A stretch of 6,038 nucleotides of DNA from positions 1 through 6,038 of the forward strand of contig JABABO010000008.1 of NCBI GenBank assembly GCA_014238195.1. The letters run 5' to 3'. Position numbers and translations under genes: made by a program. Below are positions 1-6,038 of this stretch, piece by piece. This DNA comes from Kordiimonadaceae bacterium. Its GTDB lineage: Bacteria; Pseudomonadota; Alphaproteobacteria; Sphingomonadales; Kordiimonadaceae. Positions within the stretch are counted from its first letter, which is position 1. Each line of letters begins with the position of its first letter. The notes below the pieces were generated by a model. That model was not told the origin of the DNA, ran no database searches, and saw only the letters and a list, made by a program, of their open reading frames with translations.

Positions 1-1
1 T

Positions 2-2350
2 GTGCCAAATCAGTTTAATCTAACGATTGAAACACATTTAAATCCAAAGGAAAACACACGTTTGAGCGGGCTATATTGGTCTGGTGGAAATTTTTGTACC
101 CAATGTGAAGCAGAAGGCTTCCGTGATATGACTTACTTTATGGACCGGCCAGATGTTATGGCGCCATATTCAGTCCGTATTGAAGGGGACAAACAGGACC
201 ATTCAGTCATGCTTTCAAACGGTAACCCAGTTGGATCTGGTGATTTAGCGAGTAGCCGTCATTATGTTGAATGGGACGACCCACATGCCAAGCCCAGCTA
301 TTTGTTTGCACTGGTGGCTGGCAACTTGGCCCGCGTACATGACACTTATAAAACCATAAATGGTGATGTTGTTGATCTGAATATCTATGTACGCTCAGAT
401 GATGTTGAGAAATGCGATTATGCCATGCAATCACTAAAGCGGTCAATGAAATGGGACGAGGACGTGTATGGCTTAGCTTATGATTTGAGTGTTTATAATA
501 TTGTTGCAGTTTCAGATTTTAATATGGGGGCGATGGAAAATAAGGGCCTTAATATTTTTAACACCAAATATGTGCTTGCCACTGCCGAGACAGCCACCGA
601 TACAGACTTTGATCATGTTGAAGGTGTTATCGGGCATGAGTATTTTCATAATTGGACAGGGAATCGGGTTACATGTCGTGACTGGTTTCAGCTCAGTTTA
701 AAAGAAGGCCTTACAGTTTTTCGTGATCAAGAATTTTCAAGCGATATGACATCGCGCGCTGTCAAACGCCTTGATGACGTACGGACATTACGCACGTTTC
801 AGTTTCAGGAAGATAGTGGACCTTTGGCGCATAATGTGCGTCCCGAAAGTTATATCGAGATCAACAATTTTTACACATCAACAGTTTATAACAAGGGGGC
901 GGAAGTTATCCGCATGATTCATACTATAATTGGGGCAAATGCCTTCAGGGATGGAATGGATTTATATTTTGAACGTCACGATGGCTGCGCTGTGACTTGC
1001 GAAGATTTTGTTGTGGCGATGGAAGATGCGAGTGATAGTGATTTGTCCCAGTTCCGTTTGTGGTATAGCCAAGCTGGCACACCGCATGTTTCTGTGGTGC
1101 GCCAGCGTGACGGTGATGATGTTATTCTGACACTTAAACAAATGTGTTCGCCAACCCCTGGACAAATTGACAAAAAGCCTTTGCATATGCCCATTAAGGT
1201 TGGCTGGGTGGGGCCAAACGGCGACACCCTTCGACCAAAATTACATCAAAATAATCAGGAGCAATCATCAGATGAGTATGTGCTTATGTTCAACAAATCT
1301 GAGCAATCCTTCCGATTTTCATCATTACCAAATGGATGTGTACCAAGCCTGCTCAGAAATTTTTCTGCCCCCATAACGCTTCAAACTGATCTCAGTTTTG
1401 AAGAAAATTTGCATATATTTCAGTTTGACAGCGATGCCTTTACGTGCTGGGAAGCGGGGCAATCACTGGCAAGTCAAAGTATACTTGGTGAATTATCATT
1501 GGATTCTGTTGCTGAATTTATTGCGGCAGTTGGTACTTTGCTGGATGATACAGCACGCGCCCCAGCCTTGACGGCTGAATTGCTGACTTTACCAAGTGAA
1601 ATCATCGTTGGACAAAAACAAGACATTCTAAACCCCGAAGGCATTCACTATGGACGAGAAGACCTTATAGAACGGATCGCACATACGTTTAAGGAGCGCT
1701 TGATCGAATTATATTATGAACTTAATGAAACTAGTTCTGGTGAACCAGAATTACAAATGAATAAGGGGCGCCGACGTTTGAAGAATGTTTTGCTTGGTTA
1801 TATTGGCAGATTAAAAGACGGTGAAAAAATTGTATGTAATCAGTATAAAAATGCTTCAACTATGACAGATATAATGGCAGCATTCAGCCTTATTACATCC
1901 TTTGATTACCCTCGGCGTGATCGAATGATTGCCGATTTTTATGATAAGTGGCATCATAACGATTTGGTAATCGATAAATGGTTTTCAGTCCAAGCCCAAA
2001 GTCCTCGATTAGATACAATTGAAACTATAAAGTCGTTGTTGGAACATGATGCTTTTTCAATATTAAACCCGAATCGCTTGCGTGCATTAGTTTCTAGTTT
2101 TTCGATATTAAATCAGCGTGTCTTCCATAATACTAGTGGTGAAGGGTATCAATTACTAGCTGATATGATTATTAAAGTTGATTCGGTTAACCCACAAACG
2201 GCAGCTCGTCTGATTTCGCCCTTAGGAAAATGGAAAAATATGCCAGCTAAACAAAAAAATGTGATGAAATCACTACTAAATGGAGTTTTGGAGGTTAAAA
2301 CAATCAGTAACGACGTAAAAGAGCTTGTTTTAAAATCACTCAGGCCTTAA
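2..2350 (+). CDS. pepN: Aminopeptidase N (M1 family zinc metallopeptidase), 5'-truncated by window edge
   Basis: Cytoplasmic M1 metallopeptidase that removes N-terminal amino acids from peptides in the last steps of protein turnover. The visible 782 residues carry the full active site: the substrate-anchoring QCEAE at 34-38, the exopeptidase motif GAMEN at 176-180 preceded by Met175, the zinc motif HEYFH at 212-216 with the third zinc ligand Glu235, and the catalytic Tyr296 in TVYNKG. All sit at a constant offset of 85 residues from the remembered E. coli PepN numbering (Gln119, Glu121, His297, His301, Glu320, Tyr381). So about 85 residues are missing at the N terminus and the full protein would be about 867 residues, close to the E. 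coli 870. The GTG at position 2 is therefore probably an internal Val codon, not a start. By that offset, the catalytic domain spans roughly 109-359, the small beta domain 360-461 and the helical C-terminal domain 462-782. No inactivating change is seen. Its promoter lies outside the window. Confidence 0.96.
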   Translation: MPNQFNLTIETHLNPKENTRLSGLYWSGGNFCTQCEAEGFRDMTYFMDRPDVMAPYSVRIEGDKQDHSVMLSNGNPVGSGDLASSRHYVEWDDPHAKPSYLFALVAGNLARVHDTYKTINGDVVDLNIYVRSDDVEKCDYAMQSLKRSMKWDEDVYGLAYDLSVYNIVAVSDFNMGAMENKGLNIFNTKYVLATAETATDTDFDHVEGVIGHEYFHNWTGNRVTCRDWFQLSLKEGLTVFRDQEFSSDMTSRAVKRLDDVRTLRTFQFQEDSGPLAHNVRPESYIEINNFYTSTVYNKGAEVIRMIHTIIGANAFRDGMDLYFERHDGCAVTCEDFVVAMEDASDSDLSQFRLWYSQAGTPHVSVVRQRDGDDVILTLKQMCSPTPGQIDKKPLHMPIKVGWVGPNGDTLRPKLHQNNQEQSSDEYVLMFNKSEQSFRFSSLPNGCVPSLLRNFSAPITLQTDLSFEENLHIFQFDSDAFTCWEAGQSLASQSILGELSLDSVAEFIAAVGTLLDDTARAPALTAELLTLPSEIIVGQKQDILNPEGIHYGREDLIERIAHTFKERLIELYYELNETSSGEPELQMNKGRRRLKNVLLGYIGRLKDGEKIVCNQYKNASTMTDIMAAFSLITSFDYPRRDRMIADFYDKWHHNDLVIDKWFSVQAQSPRLDTIETIKSLLEHDAFSILNPNRLRALVSSFSILNQRVFHNTSGEGYQLLADMIIKVDSVNPQTAARLISPLGKWKNMPAKQKNVMKSLLNGVLEVKTISNDVKELVLKSLRP

Positions 2351-2404
2351 AGTTAATTGCTGGTTAAGGAAGTCTGTGAATAAACGCAACTTTAGATTAT
2401 TTTC

Positions 2405-2422
2405 TTTCCTTCTTTAAGGAAA
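2405..2422 (+). terminator. Weak hairpin downstream of pepN
   Basis: A perfect 7-bp inverted repeat TTTCCTT / AAGGAAA with a CTTT loop lies 55 bases after the pepN stop. It is AT-rich and is not followed by a run of T, so it is not a convincing intrinsic terminator. It may only slow polymerase or protect the 3' end of the message. No better terminator was seen between pepN and the next gene. Confidence 0.25.
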
Positions 2423-2530
2423 TATGATATTTGGACTTTATTCATAATTGACTGGTATCTATACAGGTATCGGTTGGGGAACAGGCGGACAAGAAATTTA
2501 TTGTTCATAGTAGGATCATAAATTTTGCAA

Positions 2531-2550
2531 TATAATATTATAAGGTGAAG
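2531..2550 (+). promoter_or_regulatory. Possible -10 box and Shine-Dalgarno of the XRE regulator gene
   Basis: TATAAT at 2531-2536 matches a -10 box perfectly, but no good -35 sits 16-18 bases upstream and the box is only about 18 bases from the start codon, so the promoter call is weak. AAGGTGA at 2542-2548 pairs well with the 16S rRNA 3' end and lies 6 bases before the ATG at 2555. It therefore supports that start and is the solid part of this entry. A second ATG follows at 2558. Confidence 0.45.
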
Positions 2551-2554
2551 AAAA

Positions 2555-2956
2555 ATGATGAAAACTCCAGATCCAGTTGATATACATGTTGGTGGACGTG
2601 TGCGCGCTCGTCGGAAGATGATGGGCCTCTCACAAACACAACTTGGTCAAGAACTGGGTGTTACATTTCAACAAGTTCAAAAATATGAGCGTGGTACGAA
2701 TCGTATAGGCTCAAGTCGCTTGTTTCGCGTCTCTAATGCTTTAGATGTGCCTGTGGCTTATTTTTTTGAAGGCGCAGAAACCAAATTACCTGATTATAAT
2801 CCCATGGGAGGGGCTTTAGACGGTGATGCTTTTGAAAAGCAAGAGACACAAGAGTTAGTCGAAGCTTATTATCGTATTGCCGATCCTCGTATTCGTAAAA
2901 AGGTTCTTGGACTTGCAAGACTGCTATCAAGCGGTGTTGATGAATACGGCATGTAA
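2555..2956 (+). CDS. XRE (Cro/C1-type) helix-turn-helix transcriptional regulator
   Basis: A 133-residue DNA-binding protein. An N-terminal Cro/C1 helix-turn-helix domain spans about residues 11-70: GGRVRARRKMMGLSQTQLGQ gives helix 1 and the first HTH helix, LGVTFQQVQKYERG gives the turn and recognition helix, and LDVPVAYFFEG closes the fold. A polar linker (75-95) leads to a helical tail (97-128, ETQELVEAYYRI then DPRIRKKVLGLARLL) that probably mediates dimerisation. This layout is typical of a small regulator family widespread in alphaproteobacteria, to which rhizobial PraR and PhrR belong as far as I recall; the exact orthology is not established here. The start at 2555 is backed by AAGGTGA six bases upstream, though Met2 is equally possible. 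It is flanked by a 204-bp spacer and a strong terminator, so it is probably transcribed alone. Its target is unknown: it may be autoregulatory or may control unlinked genes. It has no enzymatic domain and no phage neighbours. Confidence 0.92.
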   Translation: MMKTPDPVDIHVGGRVRARRKMMGLSQTQLGQELGVTFQQVQKYERGTNRIGSSRLFRVSNALDVPVAYFFEGAETKLPDYNPMGGALDGDAFEKQETQELVEAYYRIADPRIRKKVLGLARLLSSGVDEYGM

Positions 2957-2981
2957 ATACGCCGGATATTATAAGATAAAG

Positions 2982-3009
2982 AAGCGTGGCTTTTGCCGCG
3001 CTTTTTTTT
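2982..3009 (+). terminator. Intrinsic (Rho-independent) terminator of the XRE gene
   Basis: AAGCGTGGC (2982-2990) pairs with GCCGCGCTT (2995-3003) as a 9-bp stem with one G.U wobble around a TTTT loop. It is followed at once by eight T (3002-3009) and a further T-rich tract. It starts 26 bases after the regulator's stop codon. This is a canonical factor-independent terminator and isolates the regulator from the receptor gene downstream. Confidence 0.9.
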
Positions 3010-3042
3010 ATTTTTATTGTATCGCTTATCAAGACCTAGCCA

Positions 3043-3148
3043 TATATCCAAATGCGGTGAATATTGATCCCCTTATTTGGCTATAAGTCTTTGTATCGGT
3101 TCGACTTATCAATAAATAATGAAACCATTATTTATTGGTCTCGCTATA
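3043..3148. repeat. Palindrome-rich repeat, copy 1 (about 106 bp)
   Basis: First of two direct copies; the 95 bases 3054-3148 match 3179-3273 at 87 positions (hand count, about 92%). Internally it is three successive inverted repeats. IR1 pairs 3043-3060 with 3068-3085 (14 of 18). IR2 is ATAAGTC (3083-3089) with GACTTAT (3103-3109). IR3 is CAATAAATAATG (3110-3121) with CATTATTTATTG (3126-3137), a perfect 12-bp stem with a 4-base loop. The unit starts TATATC and ends GCTATA, nearly complementary 6-bp ends. There is no coding potential. This could be a MITE or another intergenic repeat family, and IR3 could act as a bidirectional terminator or mRNA-end structure. Confidence 0.85.
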
Positions 3149-3167
3149 CCTAGCTGCACCAGCCAAC

Positions 3168-3273
3168 TATAGCCAATTGCGGTGAATATTGATCACCTTA
3201 TTTGGCTATAAGTATTTGTTTCGGTTTGACTTATCAATAAATAATGCACTCATTATTCATTGGTCTCGCTATA
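3168..3273. repeat. Palindrome-rich repeat, copy 2 (about 106 bp)
   Basis: Second direct copy, separated from copy 1 by about 20 bases. It has perfect 6-bp inverted ends, TATAGC (3168-3173) and GCTATA (3268-3273), and the same 106-base length. IR1 is clearer here: TATAGCCAATTGCGGTGA (3168-3185) pairs with 3193-3210 at 15 of 18 positions around a 7-base centre. IR2 is reduced to ATAAGT / ACTTAT, and IR3 (3234-3261) has one mismatch that is a G.U wobble on the - strand transcript. Retention of the stems despite substitutions suggests, but does not prove, selection for the folded form. It ends about 50 bases upstream of the putative receptor promoter. Confidence 0.85.
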
Positions 3274-3320
3274 TTCCATTATTCTATCCTTTTGTATGTA
3301 GCCGACATTATAAATTTCCA

Positions 3321-3350
3321 TTGAAGTATTGGCATAATGTATGCTAATAC
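3321..3350 (+). promoter_or_regulatory. Putative promoter of the TonB-dependent receptor gene
   Basis: A -35-like TTGAAG (3321-3326) and an extended -10, TGC followed by TAATAC (3342-3350), are 18 bases apart. Initiation would fall near 3357, leaving a leader of about 50 bases before the ATG at 3407. The first operator-like palindrome covers the spacer and much of the -10, and the second covers the predicted start point. This is a consensus-based inference; alphaproteobacterial promoters often deviate from it. Confidence 0.45.
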
Positions 3351-3378
3351 ATATCTTATGGCATAACATATGCCAATA
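3327..3378. promoter_or_regulatory. Paired operator-like palindromes (TTGGCATA-N3-TATGCCAA type)
   Basis: Site 1 (3328-3348) is ATTGGCATA-ATG-TATGCTAAT, 9-bp arms with one mismatch. Site 2 (3359-3375) is TGGCATA-ACA-TATGCCA, perfect 7-bp arms. The outer arms also match each other: TATTGGCATA at 3327-3336 is the exact reverse complement of 3369-3378. The centres are 29 bases apart, near three helical turns, and the sites bracket the predicted -10 and transcription start. Two like-spaced dyads in this place fit binding of two dimers of one repressor. The cognate regulator is not identifiable from the window; the neighbouring XRE protein is a candidate only by proximity. An mRNA hairpin formed by the outer arms is an alternative reading. 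Confidence 0.6.
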
Positions 3379-3395
3379 TGGAAAGAAATAATTGA

Positions 3396-3403
3396 AAGGG
3401 AAG
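3396..3403 (+). promoter_or_regulatory. Shine-Dalgarno deciding the receptor start
   Basis: The purine-rich AAGGGAAG lies 3 bases before the ATG at 3407. An in-frame TTG at 3392 lies upstream of this site with no Shine-Dalgarno of its own, so the ATG is preferred. It also gives a normal signal peptide. Confidence 0.6.
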
Positions 3404-3406
3404 AAA

Positions 3407-5068
3407 ATGGAAAGGTATTTGTCCAGTAGTCTACTGGCGAGCGTTAGTATTCTGGCGACCGCTGTTGCGGGTGCATCAGGTGTGTTGGCGCAAGAGCTAG
3501 GTTTGCTTGAAGAAATCATAATTACCTCTACTAAACGGCAGACTACATTACAGGATACGCCTGTCGCAGTATCGGTTGCTAGCGAAGTAACCATGGATCA
3601 GGCGCGAATTGTGGATATGAAAGACCTTCAGTCCGTAGTGCCTAGTTTACGTGTAGCTCAGTTGCAATCTTCTGGGAATACCAACTTCGTTATTCGTGGT
3701 TTCGGTAACGGAGCGAACAATCCAGGCATAGAATCATCAGTTGGAATGTTTGTAGATGGTGTTTATCGTTCTCGCACGATGGCACGTATTGGTGATTTGC
3801 CTAAAGTTGATCGTGTTGAGGTGCTAAGGGGGCCACAAAGTACCTTATTTGGCAAAAATGCGTCTGCGGGTGTGATCAATATTGTTAGTGCAGCACCTTC
3901 ATTTGACCCGGAAGGGTATGTGGAAGCAGGATATGGCAATTTTAATAATGTGACTGCGAAAGCGTATTACAGTGATGGTCTGTCTGATACGGCTGCTTTC
4001 AGTTTGGGTGCGAATTATAACGAACGGGATGGTTATACAGCAGCAGTCGTTGACGGCGTAGACGATATCAATGATCGTTCCCGTTACAGCGCCAGAGGTC
4101 AGATGTTGTTCACACCTAATGAAAGAACATCCGTACGTTTGATTGCTGATTATTCAAAGCTGGATGAAGTTTGTTGTTCAATTACAAACATTCAAAACCA
4201 AGGGGCGGCAAATGTCATTCGTGCGCTAGGCGGGCAATTTGCAGATGACCAAGACCCATTTGTAAGGCTGTCATATGTGAATGCAACACCGTCCAACAAA
4301 ATTGATGATTGGGGATTATCAGCGAGTGTTGACCACGAATTTGAAGGCTTTAATTTGACCTCAATCACCTCATATAGGGGTAATGATTCGGTTACAGATT
4401 ATGATGCTGACTTTACATCATTGTCGATGATAAATCGGATCGAAGATGTCAATCTATCAACGTTTACTCAGGAAATCAGGTTGACTTCAACGGGTGCTAA
4501 TAGGCTTGATTGGATGATCGGTGGTTTCTATTTTAAAGATAAGGTGGATTCAGAAGATACTTTGCATTGGGGTTCAGCTCTGCGCCCTTACATCAATGAA
4601 CTAGCTGGTGGTCCAGCATTGATGACTGTTATGGAAGTAGAAAACGGTTTTGCGCCTGGTACATTTTTTGGCACAGGCTTGGCGGCGCATGAAAATTATG
4701 AGCAAGATAATACGTCTGTTTCCTTGTTTGGTACGCTAGACTTTCACGTAACCGACCGACTTACGATTACGGGCGGCCTAAACTACACCAAAGATAAAAA
4801 GACTATCAGTGCCATCAACAATGGCATCGACCCATGGTTCTCTTTGGATATTAATAGCGCGAACGGTACAGATATTTTGGCCAATGGTCAGATCATGGCG
4901 GCATGGGATGATCCTGCAAACCCACTTTATCAAGCGTTTATGGGGGCGTTTGGGGTTCCTCTTAGCCAAGAAACCCAAACATTGATTGCCAGCGGTGGCA
5001 GGACCGATTGCTCAGGCTGGTTATTTGCAGGGCTTTTTCCCCCAAATTCAAGGCGGTGTTATCGATAG
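3407..5068 (+). CDS. TonB-dependent outer-membrane receptor, N-terminal part (gene broken by a frameshift)
   Basis: This frame gives 553 residues: signal peptide, plug and the first half of the barrel of a TonB-dependent receptor, which imports scarce ligands (siderophores, vitamins, sugars or aromatics) across the outer membrane using TonB-ExbB-ExbD energy. The signal peptide spans about 1-28 with likely cleavage after VLA28. A TonB-box-like EEIIITSTKR is at 35-44. The plug spans about 45-165, with NFVIRGFG (93-100), the VGMFVDGVYRSR segment and VLRGPQSTLFGKNASAG (139-155). The barrel follows. A vicinal Cys pair (256-257) lies in a DEVCCSITN stretch. The frame runs well to about residue 530 (ASGG), then gives about 20 atypical residues and stops at 5066-5068, while receptor-like sequence continues in the +1 frame. 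The ligand cannot be told. The gene has its own promoter region with paired palindromes and follows two repeat copies. Confidence 0.9.
   Translation: MERYLSSSLLASVSILATAVAGASGVLAQELGLLEEIIITSTKRQTTLQDTPVAVSVASEVTMDQARIVDMKDLQSVVPSLRVAQLQSSGNTNFVIRGFGNGANNPGIESSVGMFVDGVYRSRTMARIGDLPKVDRVEVLRGPQSTLFGKNASAGVINIVSAAPSFDPEGYVEAGYGNFNNVTAKAYYSDGLSDTAAFSLGANYNERDGYTAAVVDGVDDINDRSRYSARGQMLFTPNERTSVRLIADYSKLDEVCCSITNIQNQGAANVIRALGGQFADDQDPFVRLSYVNATPSNKIDDWGLSASVDHEFEGFNLTSITSYRGNDSVTDYDADFTSLSMINRIEDVNLSTFTQEIRLTSTGANRLDWMIGGFYFKDKVDSEDTLHWGSALRPYINELAGGPALMTVMEVENGFAPGTFFGTGLAAHENYEQDNTSVSLFGTLDFHVTDRLTITGGLNYTKDKKTISAINNGIDPWFSLDINSANGTDILANGQIMAAWDDPANPLYQAFMGAFGVPLSQETQTLIASGGRTDCSGWLFAGLFPPNSRRCYR
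4986..5068 (+). other. Frameshift junction within the receptor gene
   Basis: Both receptor frames are open only here. The upstream frame ends at TAG 5066-5068 and the downstream frame is closed on its left by TGA 4983-4985. Joining them needs a skip of one base (one extra base present, or two missing). Protein style favours a switch near 4986-5015, because GPIAQAGYLQGFFPQIQGG in the downstream frame looks natural while RTDCSGWLFAGLFPPNSRR in the upstream frame does not. T5 and C5 runs adjoin at 5034-5043. Confidence 0.85.
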
Positions 5069-6020
5069 TTTGAAAGGCCTGCAGTTCGTACCGCCTATGC
5101 TAAGCATTCCAAACAGCATCGAGACCGGTAAATCGAATGATGATGATTTGACCTGGAATATTCGGGCCGTTTTTGAAGCGAGTGAAAATGTTTCGGTGTA
5201 TGTAGGTGCCTCAACAGGCTTTAAATCAACATCTTGGAATCTATCCAGAGCAAGTGCACCAGTCTATGCAGACGGTGAAGCCCTAGCCTTAGCTGGATTA
5301 TTGCCAGATGTTTATGAGCTTGGTACGTCAGCAGCGACATCACTAGGGTTTGGAACGCGTTTTGCTGGGCCAGAAGAAGCTACGGTGTTTGAGTTTGGCT
5401 TGAAAACACGCTTTGAGCGCGGTGCGTTTAATCTAGCGATCTTTGATCAGTCGATTAAAGGGTTTCAGTCAAATCTATTCCAAGGCAATGGGTTTGTGTT
5501 GGCGAATGCTGGCAAGCAATCGACTAAGGGTTTTGAAGTTGACGCAACTTGGCTTCCCGTTGACGCGTTGACACTCACCTTTGCAGCCACTTACCTTGAT
5601 GCCAAGTATGATGAGTTCGAGAATGCGCCTGGTCCAAACAATACGGTCGTTGATCTATCGGGGGAGCGGCCTGCGGGTATTCCAAAGTGGGCTACGTCTA
5701 CGTCAGCAACCTGGAACTTCAATGTTGGTGACGCATTGGGTTTCATCCGTGCGGATTGGCAATATGAAAGCAATGTCCTGATGGTTGATAATATTCTTTC
5801 TGTCATTGGTGCCGAGCAGCCATATCGTAAGGTAAACACTGTGAATGCCAGTGCGGGCCTATCATGGGAAAATGGTTTATCTGCGCAATTATGGGCACGC
5901 AATCTGTTCAACGATGAATATTTAATGTCTGCGTTCCCTGGTGTATTGCAGCCAGGTGTGTTTAATGGCTATCGCAACCCACCAAGAACATTTGGTGTGA
6001 GCGTTCGCAAGTCATTTTAA
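4986..6020 (+). CDS. TonB-dependent receptor, C-terminal beta-barrel part (frameshifted continuation)
   Basis: These 344 residues continue the beta-barrel of the preceding reading frame. Recognisable receptor stretches include the DDLTWNIRAVFEASENVSVY strand pair, the GFKSTSWNLSR loop, VFEFGLKTRFERGAFNLAIF, the KGFEVDATWLPVDALTLTFA segment, GIPKWATSTSATWNF and the C-terminal ARNLFNDEYL block. The chain ends in RKSF; a terminal Phe is the usual signal for BamA-dependent barrel insertion. The left limit is only a TTG just after an in-frame stop, with no Shine-Dalgarno, signal peptide or plug, so this is not an independent gene. It is the 3' part of the gene beginning at 3407. With one base skipped, the whole gene would encode about 870 residues, a normal length for this receptor type. 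The stop codon TAA (6018-6020) directly abuts an inverted copy of the upstream repeat. Confidence 0.88.
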   Translation: MPAVAGPIAQAGYLQGFFPQIQGGVIDSLKGLQFVPPMLSIPNSIETGKSNDDDLTWNIRAVFEASENVSVYVGASTGFKSTSWNLSRASAPVYADGEALALAGLLPDVYELGTSAATSLGFGTRFAGPEEATVFEFGLKTRFERGAFNLAIFDQSIKGFQSNLFQGNGFVLANAGKQSTKGFEVDATWLPVDALTLTFAATYLDAKYDEFENAPGPNNTVVDLSGERPAGIPKWATSTSATWNFNVGDALGFIRADWQYESNVLMVDNILSVIGAEQPYRKVNTVNASAGLSWENGLSAQLWARNLFNDEYLMSAFPGVLQPGVFNGYRNPPRTFGVSVRKSF

Positions 6021-6038
6021 TATAGCGAGACCAATAAA
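6021..6038. repeat. Start of an inverted copy of the palindrome-rich repeat (cut by window edge)
   Basis: TATAGCGAGACCAATAAA is the exact reverse complement of 3131-3148 in copy 1 (18 of 18) and differs at one base from the end of copy 2. It begins immediately after the receptor stop codon and runs off the window, so its full length is unknown. Its TATAGC end matches the repeat terminus defined upstream, which supports that boundary. Confidence 0.8.

Noticed and set aside
3013..3042. A third, degenerate direct copy end of the repeat just after the terminator
   Set aside because: Similarity is limited to TTTATTG and TCGCT in an AT-rich stretch that doubles as the terminator's T tract; it is too short to support.
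3043..3273. CRISPR array
   Set aside because: There are only two units of about 106 bases, internally palindromic, with a short gap and no regular short repeats with unique spacers.
3392..3406. Upstream TTG as start of the receptor, adding five residues
   Set aside because: The TTG has no Shine-Dalgarno, while AAGGGAAG lies just before the ATG at 3407, which gives a standard signal peptide.
3253..3594. A 113-codon open frame on the - strand
   Set aside because: It overlaps the repeat, the promoter region and the receptor signal peptide and plug, with no recognisable domain or ribosome-binding site.
5034..5043. The TTTTTCCCCC junction as a programmed frameshift site
   Set aside because: Switching here would keep the atypical RTDCSGWLFAG stretch and discard the receptor-like GPIAQAGYLQG stretch, so the frame probably changes earlier. 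It cannot be excluded as a site of sequencing slippage.
5591..5911. A 106-codon open frame on the - strand within the receptor
   Set aside because: It is the antisense of well-conserved barrel coding sequence and has no protein-like features.
4986..6020. A separate gene starting at TTG 4986
   Set aside because: It is a bare barrel fragment with no signal peptide, plug or ribosome-binding site and fits as the continuation of the upstream frame.

Overview
The window reads as chromosomal DNA of a moderately AT-rich alphaproteobacterium, perhaps a marine one. The hints are a Cro/C1-type regulator of the kind common in that class and a large TonB-dependent receptor of the style abundant in Sphingomonadales and Kordiimonadales-like genomes. 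This assignment is inference from protein style; no rRNA or other phylogenetic marker is present. All recognisable genes lie on the + strand.

Layout: (1) 2-2350 is the 3' nine-tenths of an aminopeptidase N gene (pepN), cut by the left window edge, with the catalytic apparatus intact. (2) 2351-2554 is a spacer with a weak hairpin and a good Shine-Dalgarno for the next gene. (3) 2555-2956 encodes a small XRE-family DNA-binding regulator, closed by a strong intrinsic terminator (2982-3009). (4) 3010-3391 has no gene. It holds two direct copies of a palindrome-rich repeat of about 106 bp, then a promoter region with two matching 7-9 bp-arm palindromes that look like paired operators. (5) 3407-6020 is a TonB-dependent outer-membrane receptor broken by one frame change near 4986-5015; the two halves together would give about 870 residues. 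(6) 6021-6038, directly after the receptor stop codon, begins an inverted copy of the same repeat, so the receptor gene sits between inverted repeats.

The genes do not form one obvious pathway. PepN is housekeeping peptide turnover. The regulator looks like its own transcription unit. The receptor has its own apparently repressible promoter and would import an unidentified scarce nutrient if its frame is intact in vivo. The most interesting parts are the repeat family flanking the receptor, the double operator and the frameshift. No complete new defence or mobile system is visible.
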